This document shows positions 27,915 through 36,402 of a stretch of DNA of 64,000 nucleotides, piece by piece. How positions within the stretch are numbered: the first letter of the stretch is position 1; every line of letters begins with the position of its first letter. Position numbers and translations under genes: made by a program. Source of the stretch: Bradyrhizobium sp. 1 (GTDB taxonomy: Bacteria > Pseudomonadota > Alphaproteobacteria > Rhizobiales > Xanthobacteraceae); the NCBI RefSeq assembly GCF_023073315.1, contig NZ_JADPJH010000033.1:124001-188000 (forward strand), in the 5' to 3' direction. The notes under the pieces were generated by a model. It saw only the letters and a program-made list of their open reading frames with translations. It was not told where the DNA came from and ran no database searches.

Positions 27915-30059
27915 TCACCACGCGTGATGCCTGAGGTCGACAACTGGAACGCCTGCGCCGCCTATTCCGTCGCGCAGGCGCTCCCAATCCTCGCGTCTGG
28001 CAATCGGATGAGCATGGAGCAACCAGAGTGCGATCTCCCGGTCGTTGGGAGATTTGCCGAACCACGTCGCGCGGATACCGTCGAGGAACTTCCTGGCCTC
28101 GAGGCGCGCCTCCTCCGTCCTTCCCAGATGAAACAGTGCGGCCGCCTTCCAGCCCGGGAGCGTTTTCGCCACGTTGCTGGCGCGATCGATTCCCTCGATT
28201 GCCTCCTGGTAGTTGCCTCGCATGAATTGGAGCACGGCCCTATAGGGCCAGTGCAGCGGCGGCGGCGTCCACGATACCTTGAGAGCCTCCGCCACGAGCT
28301 CGGTGCCACGCTCGAAATTGCCGCAAAAGCCCTGGCAGGAGGCCGCCGACAGCAACGTCCATGGATCGTTGCCGTTGAGCTCGCAAGCGAGATCGATATG
28401 GCCGCTGGCGTCCGAATATTGCATCAGCATCGCCTGCGACCAACCGAGGCAGAGCTGCGCCCGGGAATCGACGGGGTCGAGCTGCACCGCCGTTCGGGCA
28501 AGCTCGAGCGTGGACCTCGCCTTCGTCAAATCGCGGAACAGGCCGGGAAAGACCAGATGCTCGGTGTTGTTGAGTTGAACCAACGCGCTGTAGCAGGGAG
28601 AGAAGTTTGGTGCGACATTGATCCCCTCAGTCAGGAGCGCGATCGACTCCCGCCAATTTTCGGCGCTGAAGCTGCCAAAACTCGCCTGCGCGCGAAGCCA
28701 GCGGTCATATATGTCCAGCGACACGTCCGGCGCGGTGGCCACGCGTGTCAGCCTCTCGGTGGACAGGTAGACATTCACCGACAACGCCGTACGCTGAACG
28801 ATCCTCTGTTGTACCTGGAACCAGTTCTCGAGCTTCAGTTCGAACGTATCGCTCCAGATGTACACGCCGGTATTCGTCTCGCGCAGCGTCAGCACCATGC
28901 TGATCGTGTCACCGGCCTGATAGGCGGTTGCCGCCACGCTATAGCGCGAAGCTGCCGCACGCTCTCGCGACTCCAGCGGCTGCTGCGCGGTGCCGTCTCC
29001 GACATACCATTCGCGAAATTTGGTCAGGCAGGCGATGAGGTGATGGCGGAAGCCTGTTACAAGATGGACGCGATCGGCGCTCACGCCGTTCATGCTGAAC
29101 GGATCGACCAGGATTGCGATCTTGGCAATCGTCCGTGACGATGCCGGCGATTGTCGCAGCACCTCGTCGGACGGCGGTGCCGGGGCGCCGTCCCGCAACC
29201 CGAGTTCGCCCGCAATGGACACGACCTCACCCTCGAAATGACCGTTCTTGATGTCGGCGATCAATTGCTGGGTCTTGGCCGAGGGCTCCATGCCGTATTC
29301 TTCGTCGAGGATATTCCACAAGGTCCTGTAGGCGCGGAGCGCACCGGACAGATCTCCTTCCTCCGCGCGCGTCTGCATCGCGTAGCGGCACGCCTCCTCG
29401 TGGGTCGGATCGAGGCTGAGCATCGCCTCCGCCAGTTCGCGCCTGTTTGCCGCGGCAAGCTCGACGCTCCTGAGGCCGCCCTCGAGGGCACGCAGAATTC
29501 GATCGTGGAAGGTCTGCCGCTTGGCGAGAAGCCAGACGCGGAACGAAGGGTCGATATCGTCGAGGCCTTCGAGGAGCGTCTCCATGAGTCCGGGCGCACT
29601 CATCAGGGCTGGATGCGCGTGTTGGGCTTCGGCCTCCCGCAAGGCCTCCCAGAGATCGACGTGAAGCCGCTCGCGCTCCAATTCGACGAGCATCTTTCCG
29701 ATCTGCAACCCATCGTATCCCGCTTCCAGGAACGTCTCCCGCAACTCATGGAGGACCTGGCGAAGAGATGCACGCGCCCTGTACTCGTCGGACTCGCTCC
29801 ACAGCAGCCCAACCAGACGCTCACGCGTTTCGTGGTGGCGGTCCATCAGAGCCAAATAGCCGAGAACCGCGCGCGACTTTCGGCTCTTGATGCGAATGTC
29901 CCGGCCCGCGAAAGCAACGGACAGGCCGCCCAAAACAGAAATTGTCAGGCTTTCGCGCGGCTTGGGAATTCCACCGTCCCTTGCAAGGGACTCCGGGAGA
30001 GGTGCTCGAGCGCTCAAATCGGATCCGCCTCGATAAACCGCACGTACGAAGTGCGGCAA
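27915..30059 (-). CDS. BTAD/SARP-type transcriptional regulator with TPR-like C-terminus
   Basis: A 714-aa multidomain regulator. A winged-helix domain spans about residues 38-125 (ISVLGGLSVAFAGRDIRIKS...). A bacterial transcriptional activation domain covers about 130-275 and ends LWNILDEEYGMEPSAKTQQL. A TolB-N-like alpha/beta domain follows (about 315-440), then TPR-like helices to the end. The open frame starts at TTG abutting the ycaO stop codon; TTG 30017, with GAGG upstream, is an alternative. It is co-transcribed after ycaO and likely controls this locus. Confidence 0.82.
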   Translation of the reverse strand: MPHFVRAVYRGGSDLSARAPLPESLARDGGIPKPRESLTISVLGGLSVAFAGRDIRIKSRKSRAVLGYLALMDRHHETRERLVGLLWSESDEYRARASLRQVLHELRETFLEAGYDGLQIGKMLVELERERLHVDLWEALREAEAQHAHPALMSAPGLMETLLEGLDDIDPSFRVWLLAKRQTFHDRILRALEGGLRSVELAAANRRELAEAMLSLDPTHEEACRYAMQTRAEEGDLSGALRAYRTLWNILDEEYGMEPSAKTQQLIADIKNGHFEGEVVSIAGELGLRDGAPAPPSDEVLRQSPASSRTIAKIAILVDPFSMNGVSADRVHLVTGFRHHLIACLTKFREWYVGDGTAQQPLESRERAAASRYSVAATAYQAGDTISMVLTLRETNTGVYIWSDTFELKLENWFQVQQRIVQRTALSVNVYLSTERLTRVATAPDVSLDIYDRWLRAQASFGSFSAENWRESIALLTEGINVAPNFSPCYSALVQLNNTEHLVFPGLFRDLTKARSTLELARTAVQLDPVDSRAQLCLGWSQAMLMQYSDASGHIDLACELNGNDPWTLLSAASCQGFCGNFERGTELVAEALKVSWTPPPLHWPYRAVLQFMRGNYQEAIEGIDRASNVAKTLPGWKAAALFHLGRTEEARLEARKFLDGIRATWFGKSPNDREIALWLLHAHPIARREDWERLRDGIGGAGVPVVDLRHHAW

Positions 30060-31403
30060 CTATAGCAAACTGACCCCGCGTGTATAGATGTCGCCCCCGC
30101 CGGCCCGGCTTCGCGCGGATAACAGGCGTTCGGTCGCGACTTCGGACGGCTCCATCTGGAGCGCCGGCGCGGCGATCCGCACGACCGGAATACCGAACAT
30201 GGGACGGGTCAGATCGATGGCAAACGTCTCGACGCCTCTGGCCGACAATCTCGCGATCAGTGCGTCGAGCTGGCGCGCCGGGGAGCCCGGGCTGAACTCG
30301 GCAATGGGACGACCCGGCGCGACCGGATGCAGCAATTCGCAGCTTGCCGTATCGATCAGCGTGCTGCGGGCGACGTGGCGACGATCATATTCGTTCAACG
30401 CCGCCTCGCCTCCTTCCCGCCGCTTCTGCTCCACGACGATATAGGCCAACTCCATCTGGCACATCTCCATCAGTGCGGAGCGGACAGCAGTCTCGACGCT
30501 CAGACGGGCCGCGAGCCCGCAGGCGAAGCCTCGTCCGTCGATGCGGCAGGACATCGCGACGATGCAGGGAGTGTCCAAGTCGGTGGTGATGTCGAGAAGC
30601 CAGGTCCTCCTCGTCGTGACGCCGCGGCGTGCTTGTGCCACCAACGCTGCGGCCGTCGCCATCGCATGTCCTTCGAGCGTAACCAGCCGTCCGCGAACGC
30701 CGCCGCGCCACCAGAGACTGGCGGCATCCCTCTCGACCAGCTCCAGCATCCCATGCAATGCGGCCGCCTCAAACGAAGGTCCGGCCGCACAGCCTGAGCT
30801 CAGGCTGAATGGCGGCGTGAGCGCGCTCCGCTCCGGCGTGCGCCGCAGGCAAAGGTCCGCGGGAAATGGCACCGACCGGCCGCTCGATAGCTGCGTCGCA
30901 TCGATCCAGTCGACGTCATTATGCGCGGACAATCGCATGACCTCGGCAAGGACCGCCCGCGATGGAGGATCAAAGATGGCAAGACGATCTTCGATCGCGC
31001 CGCGCTGAAGCCGATCCGACGCCGTCTCAAATTGTGAGAGATACTCGACCCCCTCCCCGACACATGATTCGAACGCCTGACGAAGCGACAGACCGGCGCC
31101 GGACGCGCTCAAGCGAGCCTGATGCGAGAAGGTGGCATCGACACCGGCCGCACTGATGTCCGCGCCGAAGAACATCACTCCCGGCGCGTCACGGGAGACC
31201 AGCTGGAAGACGTCGGAAAATTTGGCCGCTGCCTGGAGCAGCGCAATGCGGTTCCGTACGTCTGACGGCTCCGCTGCGCCTGCCGGAAAATATTCGAGTT
31301 TCTCAAGAATGGCCTCGAGGTCGCCATCGCCGCCGGACGTCGACGGGCCCGCCAGATATGCGGCCAACCGCTCGAACTGACTGGTTGCGTTCGGTGCGTC
31401 CAT
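30060..31403 (-). CDS. YcaO-like family protein
   Basis: A 447-aa YcaO protein. YcaO enzymes use ATP to activate a peptide backbone amide, giving azolines, thioamides or amidines. ATP/Mg-binding helices are visible: QAFESCVGEGVEY and AALHGMLELVERDAA, with Glu-rich ALMEMCQMELAY later. The C-terminus GGDIYTRGVSLL lacks the PxPxP tail of azoline-forming cyclodehydratases, and no E1-like or TfuA partner is adjacent. Start MDAPNATSQF is chosen; the frame extends 18 codons further. First gene of an operon with the BTAD regulator. Confidence 0.85.
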   Translation of the reverse strand: MDAPNATSQFERLAAYLAGPSTSGGDGDLEAILEKLEYFPAGAAEPSDVRNRIALLQAAAKFSDVFQLVSRDAPGVMFFGADISAAGVDATFSHQARLSASGAGLSLRQAFESCVGEGVEYLSQFETASDRLQRGAIEDRLAIFDPPSRAVLAEVMRLSAHNDVDWIDATQLSSGRSVPFPADLCLRRTPERSALTPPFSLSSGCAAGPSFEAAALHGMLELVERDAASLWWRGGVRGRLVTLEGHAMATAAALVAQARRGVTTRRTWLLDITTDLDTPCIVAMSCRIDGRGFACGLAARLSVETAVRSALMEMCQMELAYIVVEQKRREGGEAALNEYDRRHVARSTLIDTASCELLHPVAPGRPIAEFSPGSPARQLDALIARLSARGVETFAIDLTRPMFGIPVVRIAAPALQMEPSEVATERLLSARSRAGGGDIYTRGVSLL

Positions 31404-31481
31404 CGGTCGAGTTCCACGACCCCGGCAGGGTACAGGTTCGCCCCAGCATGCCACCAAGGCCCGGCGAAAGGTTGAAGAAAT

Positions 31482-31512
31482 CGTGCGAATTCATCGCAAC
31501 CGTGCGAATTCA
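31482..31512. promoter_or_regulatory. 12-bp direct repeat upstream of ycaO
   Basis: CGTGCGAATTCA occurs at 31482-31493 and again at 31501-31512, perfect copies 19 bp apart, 79-109 nt upstream of the ycaO start. Tandem direct repeats are the usual target of SARP/BTAD activators, so the neighbouring regulator may bind here; this is inference. Confidence 0.55.
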
Positions 31513-31563
31513 CGCTGGCTTCACGCGCCGGCATGATGATCCGGACCGACCGCAAGAGTTCAG

Positions 31564-32076
31564 ATGGCCGGCATGTGGAAAAATGGTTTTGTCGTTGCAA
31601 TGGCTGCGGAATTCTCCTTTGCAGCCTATCACCGACCGATTGCGATCCGACGCAAGACCGGGCGATGGATCATCGTATCGCGCTGCGGTCCAAGCTCGGA
31701 GTTCATCACCATCGCAAGTGCGGCGGGCAAGGTCGAGCTCGATGCCGACGCCCCGATCGGCCTCGTGCCGATCAACACGGCCGTTGGCATTCTCCTGTCG
31801 GAAACAGCAGAAGAGATCACGTTCCTGATGGTTCGGCAGCAGCCGACCCATTTTCCAATCGCAGGCACATTTCTCCCGACCGACGGCTATTGTCGGATTT
31901 TCGAGTCACACGGTAAGCTTCAACTGCGGAGCGAAGGACGCCACGCCCACAGCGCGAGGCAGCCGGATAGCCGTGCCCGCAGCGACATGCCGGATCCCTT
32001 GCCGAACCCGCGGCGCGCGCTCGGCTGGCACGTCGAGGCTGTCAGGCACAACTGGATCGGCGAGTTCATCAGCTGA
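31564..32076 (+). CDS. Hypothetical protein, divergent from ycaO
   Basis: A 170-aa protein of unknown family. The first ~115 residues alternate beta-type strands (GRWIIVSRCGPSSEFITIAS; LVPINTAVGILLSETAEEIT), suggesting a small beta-barrel. The last ~50 are basic and probably disordered. The ribosome site is weak (AAGAG). It reads away from ycaO across the repeat-bearing 160-nt gap, so it could share its control. It ends 13 nt before the convergent Bug-type gene. Confidence 0.5.
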   Translation: MAGMWKNGFVVAMAAEFSFAAYHRPIAIRRKTGRWIIVSRCGPSSEFITIASAAGKVELDADAPIGLVPINTAVGILLSETAEEITFLMVRQQPTHFPIAGTFLPTDGYCRIFESHGKLQLRSEGRHAHSARQPDSRARSDMPDPLPNPRRALGWHVEAVRHNWIGEFIS

Positions 32077-32089
32077 ACATCGAACCGCC

Positions 32090-33061
32090 CTACTCCAGCT
32101 TGATGTTCGCGGCCTCGATCACCTTCCTCCACCGCGCGGTTTCCGCGGCGATGTAGGCCTTGAACGGCTCCGAATCCACCGCAACCGCGGTGGCGCCGAG
32201 CTCGGCCATCTTCTGCACCGTCTCCGGCTGCTGCATATAGGCGCGAATCTCGGCGGAGAGCTTTTCGACGATCGGCTTCGGCGTGCCCGCAGGCGCGAAG
32301 AAGCCGTGCCAGGCGACCGCCTCGAAGCCCGGCAGGAATTCGGCCACTGCGGGGACTTGCGGATCGAAGTCTGCACGCTTCGGCGTCGCGGTCGCCAGCA
32401 TCGCAAGCTGGCCCGTCTTCACCTGCGGCAGCAGCAGCGGCACGTTGTCGAAAGCGAGATCGATCTGGCCGCTGAGGAGGTCCGTCAGCATCTGGCTCGA
32501 ACCCTTGTAGGGCACGTGCACCATCTTGGTGCCGGTCATCTGCTGAAACAGCTCGCCGGACAGATGCTGCGAGGTGCCGACACCGGCCGACCCGAACGAG
32601 ACCTTGTCCGGGTTCGCCTTCAGATAGGCGATCAGCTCCGGCACGGTCCGCGCCTTGATCTTGTCGGGGTTCACCACGAGAACGTTGGGCACGACGCTGA
32701 TCTGGGCGATCGGCACCAGATCCCTGTCCGGCTGGTAGCTGAGCTTCGGCCCGTAGAGCGTGGGATTGATCGCGAGCGCGGAGGTGCTGGCAAGGCCGAG
32801 CGTGATGCCGTCAGGCGCCGACTTCGCCAGCCGCGTCACGCCGAGGATCGAGCCGGCACCGCCGACATTCTCCACCACGAAGGGCTTGCCGAGCTTCATC
32901 TGCAAATGGTTCGAGACCATGCGCGCGAAGATGTCGGCGGTGCCGCCGGCGGCGAAGGGAACGATCACCGTCACCTGCTTGGACGGATAGCCCTCCTGCG
33001 CCTTCGCCGGCGACGCCGCCAGCAGCATCACTGAGGCAAGACCAAGCCACATCGATCTCAT
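32090..33061 (-). CDS. Bug/TctC-family tripartite tricarboxylate transporter binding protein
   Basis: A 323-aa periplasmic binding protein with a signal peptide ending SPAKAQ (residue ~22). It carries the family motif VTVIVPFAAGGTADIFARMV and, later, VENVGGAGSILGV. Start at 33061 with AGAGGAAA upstream. No TctA/TctB membrane genes are nearby, as is typical of the expanded Bug family. It is the last gene of the sugar-acid operon, so its ligand is probably the carboxylate consumed there. Confidence 0.9.
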   Translation of the reverse strand: MRSMWLGLASVMLLAASPAKAQEGYPSKQVTVIVPFAAGGTADIFARMVSNHLQMKLGKPFVVENVGGAGSILGVTRLAKSAPDGITLGLASTSALAINPTLYGPKLSYQPDRDLVPIAQISVVPNVLVVNPDKIKARTVPELIAYLKANPDKVSFGSAGVGTSQHLSGELFQQMTGTKMVHVPYKGSSQMLTDLLSGQIDLAFDNVPLLLPQVKTGQLAMLATATPKRADFDPQVPAVAEFLPGFEAVAWHGFFAPAGTPKPIVEKLSAEIRAYMQQPETVQKMAELGATAVAVDSEPFKAYIAAETARWRKVIEAANIKLE

Positions 33062-33116
33062 CGAAGTTTCCTCTACTTTCACTGTGTTGTTGATTGGCTG
33101 CCGCGGCGCGGAAGCG

Positions 33117-34247
33117 TCAGAACGCGACCTCGTACATCCCGAGGATCGCATCCCGGCTCAAATCGCGCGGGTTGTTGTCGAGCAGGCGGCGAATGGCGTG
33201 CGCCTCGTCAGCCATCACGCCGAGATCTCTCTTGGGCACACCGAGCGCGGACAGCCGCATCTCGATGCCGAGGTTCTTGCAGAATTCATACGTCGCGTTG
33301 AACGCGAGCTTCGGATCGCTCTGCTCCGGCAGGCCGAGCGCACCCAGCACCGCGACCGTCTTCGCCTCGGCCGCCGGCATGTTGAAAGCCAGCGTGTGCG
33401 GGAAGATCACGGCGCAGGCGAGCCCGTGCGCCACATGGTGACGCGTGCCGAGCGGATAAGCCACGGCATGGCCTGCGGTGGTGTTCACCGGTCCGAGGCA
33501 ATAGCCGCCATAGAGCGAGGCCAGAGAAAGACCGGCGCGGGCCTCGCGGTCCTCGCCATCGGCCACCGCGCGGGCGAGATAGCGTCCGACCAGCCGCGCG
33601 CCCTCGAGCGCATAGAGGTCGATCGTTGGATGCGCCTTGCGGCTGGTATAGGCCTCGACGCAATGCGCCAGCGCGTCGACGCCGGTTGCCGCGGTGACCT
33701 CCTTCGGCACGGTCATGGTGAGATCGGGATCGACGATGGCGATATCGGCCAGCATGAAACGGCTCTGCACCGCCTGCTTGTTCTGGCTGACGGGATCGGT
33801 GACGAGCGCGCGGGTGCCGGCCTCGCTGCCGGTGCCCGAGGTGGTCGGGATCTGCATCAGCGCGACGCTGCGGCCGGCGACCTTCTCCGGTCCGACGATG
33901 TCGGCAAAGGGCACGTCACTCGTGCACATCACCGCGACCAGTTTGGCGAGATCCATCGCGCTGCCGCCGCCGAAGCCGACGACGAGATCCGGCTTGGCCT
34001 CGCGCGCCATCGCCACCGCTTTCGCCAGATTGGGCAGGTCCGGCTCGGGCTTGACGTCGCCGAACACTTTTACGGCGCCCGGCAACGCCAGCGTGTCGAC
34101 ACGGCGCGCGTTGAACGGATCGGAGATCACGAGCGGCCGCTTGGCGCCGATCCGCTCGGCAAAGCGCGCCGCAGCAGTGATCGTGCCATTGCCGAACTCG
34201 AGGATCGTGGGACGCTGGATCTCGATGGGCGTGAAAGCGTTGGTCAT
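33117..34247 (-). CDS. Iron-containing alcohol dehydrogenase
   Basis: A 376-aa group III dehydrogenase. GFGGGSAMDLAK near residue 95 binds the NAD(P) phosphate. PTTSGTGSEAGTRALVTDP is the second family block. Metal-binding His residues lie in GTRHHVAHGLACAVIFPHTL. The start MTNAFTP is preferred over a site six codons upstream. It lies 14 nt after the PdxA2-like gene. In this operon it may reduce or oxidise the aldehyde, or maleylacetate-like acid, released by the aldolase; the substrate is inferred. Confidence 0.88.
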   Translation of the reverse strand: MTNAFTPIEIQRPTILEFGNGTITAAARFAERIGAKRPLVISDPFNARRVDTLALPGAVKVFGDVKPEPDLPNLAKAVAMAREAKPDLVVGFGGGSAMDLAKLVAVMCTSDVPFADIVGPEKVAGRSVALMQIPTTSGTGSEAGTRALVTDPVSQNKQAVQSRFMLADIAIVDPDLTMTVPKEVTAATGVDALAHCVEAYTSRKAHPTIDLYALEGARLVGRYLARAVADGEDREARAGLSLASLYGGYCLGPVNTTAGHAVAYPLGTRHHVAHGLACAVIFPHTLAFNMPAAEAKTVAVLGALGLPEQSDPKLAFNATYEFCKNLGIEMRLSALGVPKRDLGVMADEAHAIRRLLDNNPRDLSRDAILGMYEVAF

Positions 34248-34261
34248 AGCTGGGCTCGATC

Positions 34262-35299
34262 TCATGACTTCGATGCAGAGGCGCCGGCGGCCAGCCGCTC
34301 GGCATAGTCGATGGCCTCGATCAGGCTGTGCTCGTTGGCGATGCCCTTGCCGGCGATGTCGAAGGCGGTGCCATGGTCGACGGATGTGCGGATGATCGGC
34401 AAGCCCAGCGTGATGTTGACGCCGGACAGTTCCTGCCAGCGGCCGGTCGCGGGATCGATCTGGAAGCCGAGCAGTTTGACGGGAATGTGCCCCTGGTCGT
34501 GGTACATCGCGACCGCCGCATCGTACTGGCCGGCGCGCAGCTTGACGAAGATGGTATCGCCGGGCACGGGGCCGACGACGTCGAGACCGTCGGCGACCGC
34601 TTTGGCGATCGTGGGCGCGGACACGTCGATATCCTGCCGGCCAAACAGACCGCCCTCGCCGGCATGCGGATTGAGCGCGGCGATCGCGATCTTCGGCTTG
34701 GCAATGCCGAGCCGCAGCAAGGCATCGTTGGTGAGGTCGATCACCATGCGCAACCGCTCCGGCGTCAGACGCTTCGGCACGTCCTCCAGCGCGACATGGG
34801 TCGAGACATGGCTGACGCGCATGTTGCCGTGGGCGAGCAGCATCACCGAGCCGCGCACGCCGGTGAGGTGCGCCAGCATCTCGGTATGGCCGGGGAAGTG
34901 ATAGCCGGCCTTGTTGAGCGCTTCCTTGTTGAGCGGTGCCGTGACGATGGCTCCAGTCCGGCCGGCCTGCGTCAGGCGCACGCTCTGCTCGATCGCCTTG
35001 TAGGCAAACCGGCCGCCATCGGCACTGAGCACGCCCGGCTTGATCGGATCACCCTCGGCATCGGCTTGCAGGTAACATAGATTGGGCCACTCGCGATCGT
35101 CGGCCGTCACTTGCGGGATCGCGACGTTGACGCCGAGCGCGGCCTTGGCGCCGTCGAGCGCCGCGCCGCTGCCGATGATCAGCAAGCGCAGATCGCCCGT
35201 TGCGATCCGGTCCTTCAGCCCGATGCAGGCCTTGACGATGATCTCCGGCCCGATCCCGGCGGGATCGCCCATGGTGATGGCAAGATGACGAGAGGTCAT
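34262..35299 (-). CDS. PdxA2-type 4-phospho-sugar-acid dehydrogenase
   Basis: A 345-aa PdxA-family protein (TMGDPAGIGPEI at the start; HFPGHTEMLAHLTGV and ALNPHAGEGGLFG with metal-binding His). Pairing with a DUF1537 kinase indicates the PdxA2 catabolic branch, which oxidises and decarboxylates 4-phospho-threonate or 4-phospho-erythronate, rather than vitamin B6 synthesis. The ATG overlaps the kinase stop by 4 nt; the open frame continues upstream inside the kinase gene but only this start gives a family N-terminus. Confidence 0.9.
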   Translation of the reverse strand: MTSRHLAITMGDPAGIGPEIIVKACIGLKDRIATGDLRLLIIGSGAALDGAKAALGVNVAIPQVTADDREWPNLCYLQADAEGDPIKPGVLSADGGRFAYKAIEQSVRLTQAGRTGAIVTAPLNKEALNKAGYHFPGHTEMLAHLTGVRGSVMLLAHGNMRVSHVSTHVALEDVPKRLTPERLRMVIDLTNDALLRLGIAKPKIAIAALNPHAGEGGLFGRQDIDVSAPTIAKAVADGLDVVGPVPGDTIFVKLRAGQYDAAVAMYHDQGHIPVKLLGFQIDPATGRWQELSGVNITLGLPIIRTSVDHGTAFDIAGKGIANEHSLIEAIDYAERLAAGASASKS

Positions 35300-36402
35300 A
35301 TCGGACTCTCCATTCTGAGCAGATGATTGTCCCGGAGCAGGTCGCGCCACAGCTCGCTGGGACCGAATGCGCCGGATTTCGAGATGATGTCGACGCCGGC
35401 CCAGCGGCCGCCTTGCAGCACCGAGCGCGGCAATCCCGGGACGATACGCCCCGTCACCTGGAGCGCATGCGCGCCGAGCGCAACGCATACGGCCTTCAGG
35501 GTCTCGCCGCCAGCGACGATCAAGGTACCGGGCGGATCGAGTGTCGCAATCAGCGTCGTCAGCTCGCGCGCGATGCGCTGCGCCGCTTCGACGCGCGACA
35601 GGCCGTCCGCGAGTGCGAATTTCACCAGCGCCACGCCGTCGTCGACCAGCTTGCGCTGGACGCGCGCCGTGCCCTCGCCCTCCGCAAGCGCGACGGTCGC
35701 CTCGCCACATGCCGCGAGCTGTGATGCAGTGGCCGCCTGGTCGGAACCGAACAGCCCCAGCACCGGCAGTTTCAGCTGCGACGGCTCAGCGGCACCGTGA
35801 CCGCGGGCAAGCGCGCCGGCCAGCCCTCCGCTTCCGCACCAAAGCAGCGGCCCCGGCATGCGCCGCGCCATCTCGACAACGCGGTCGAGATCAAGATCGC
35901 TCTCGGCATCGAACACCTGAACGCCGCCTTGTGACAGTGTATCGGGACCGCCCGGCCGCGCCTCGATGCCGTCCTGTCTCAATTGATTCAGCAAATTGTC
36001 GCCGACGCGATGCCACTCGCCTTGCACCGTGCGCGCAAATTGCTGGCCACCGACGGTGCGACGCCCCTGATAGTCGAAGGCAGGCGCGACCACGCAGGAC
36101 GCCCAATGACTACTGCGCAGGCAGGCGCCAAGCTCTGCCGCCCACGCCCCACGCAAGAGGCTGTCGACCTTCTTGTAGGCGATCGTCGCCCCTTGAAGCT
36201 GCGGCGCCAGCCGTCCGACGATCTCGACGCTCTCGGCCTTCGATCGTTCACGGGTACCGCTGTCGATCGCAAGGCTGCCGGAACGTTGCGCCCCGGGCGC
36301 CTCCGGCCAGGTGACGTCGAACGGACCGCACAGGCCGACGAACTCCGCCGCGGTATCGAGCGCACCGGTGAGATCGTCAGCGAGCAGGCGGACACTCGTC
36401 AT
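35296..36402 (-). CDS. Four-carbon acid sugar kinase family protein (DUF1537/OtnK-like)
   Basis: A 368-aa kinase starting VRLLADDLTGALDTAAEF, the N-terminal motif of DUF1537 kinases, with the C-terminal nucleotide-binding block GTLIVAGGETLKAVCVALG. It phosphorylates the 4-hydroxyl of a C4 sugar acid for the PdxA2-like enzyme. It overlaps both neighbours by 4 nt, so kinase, dehydrogenase and FAD oxidase are tightly coupled. Confidence 0.9.
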   Translation of the reverse strand: MTSVRLLADDLTGALDTAAEFVGLCGPFDVTWPEAPGAQRSGSLAIDSGTRERSKAESVEIVGRLAPQLQGATIAYKKVDSLLRGAWAAELGACLRSSHWASCVVAPAFDYQGRRTVGGQQFARTVQGEWHRVGDNLLNQLRQDGIEARPGGPDTLSQGGVQVFDAESDLDLDRVVEMARRMPGPLLWCGSGGLAGALARGHGAAEPSQLKLPVLGLFGSDQAATASQLAACGEATVALAEGEGTARVQRKLVDDGVALVKFALADGLSRVEAAQRIARELTTLIATLDPPGTLIVAGGETLKAVCVALGAHALQVTGRIVPGLPRSVLQGGRWAGVDIISKSGAFGPSELWRDLLRDNHLLRMESPI

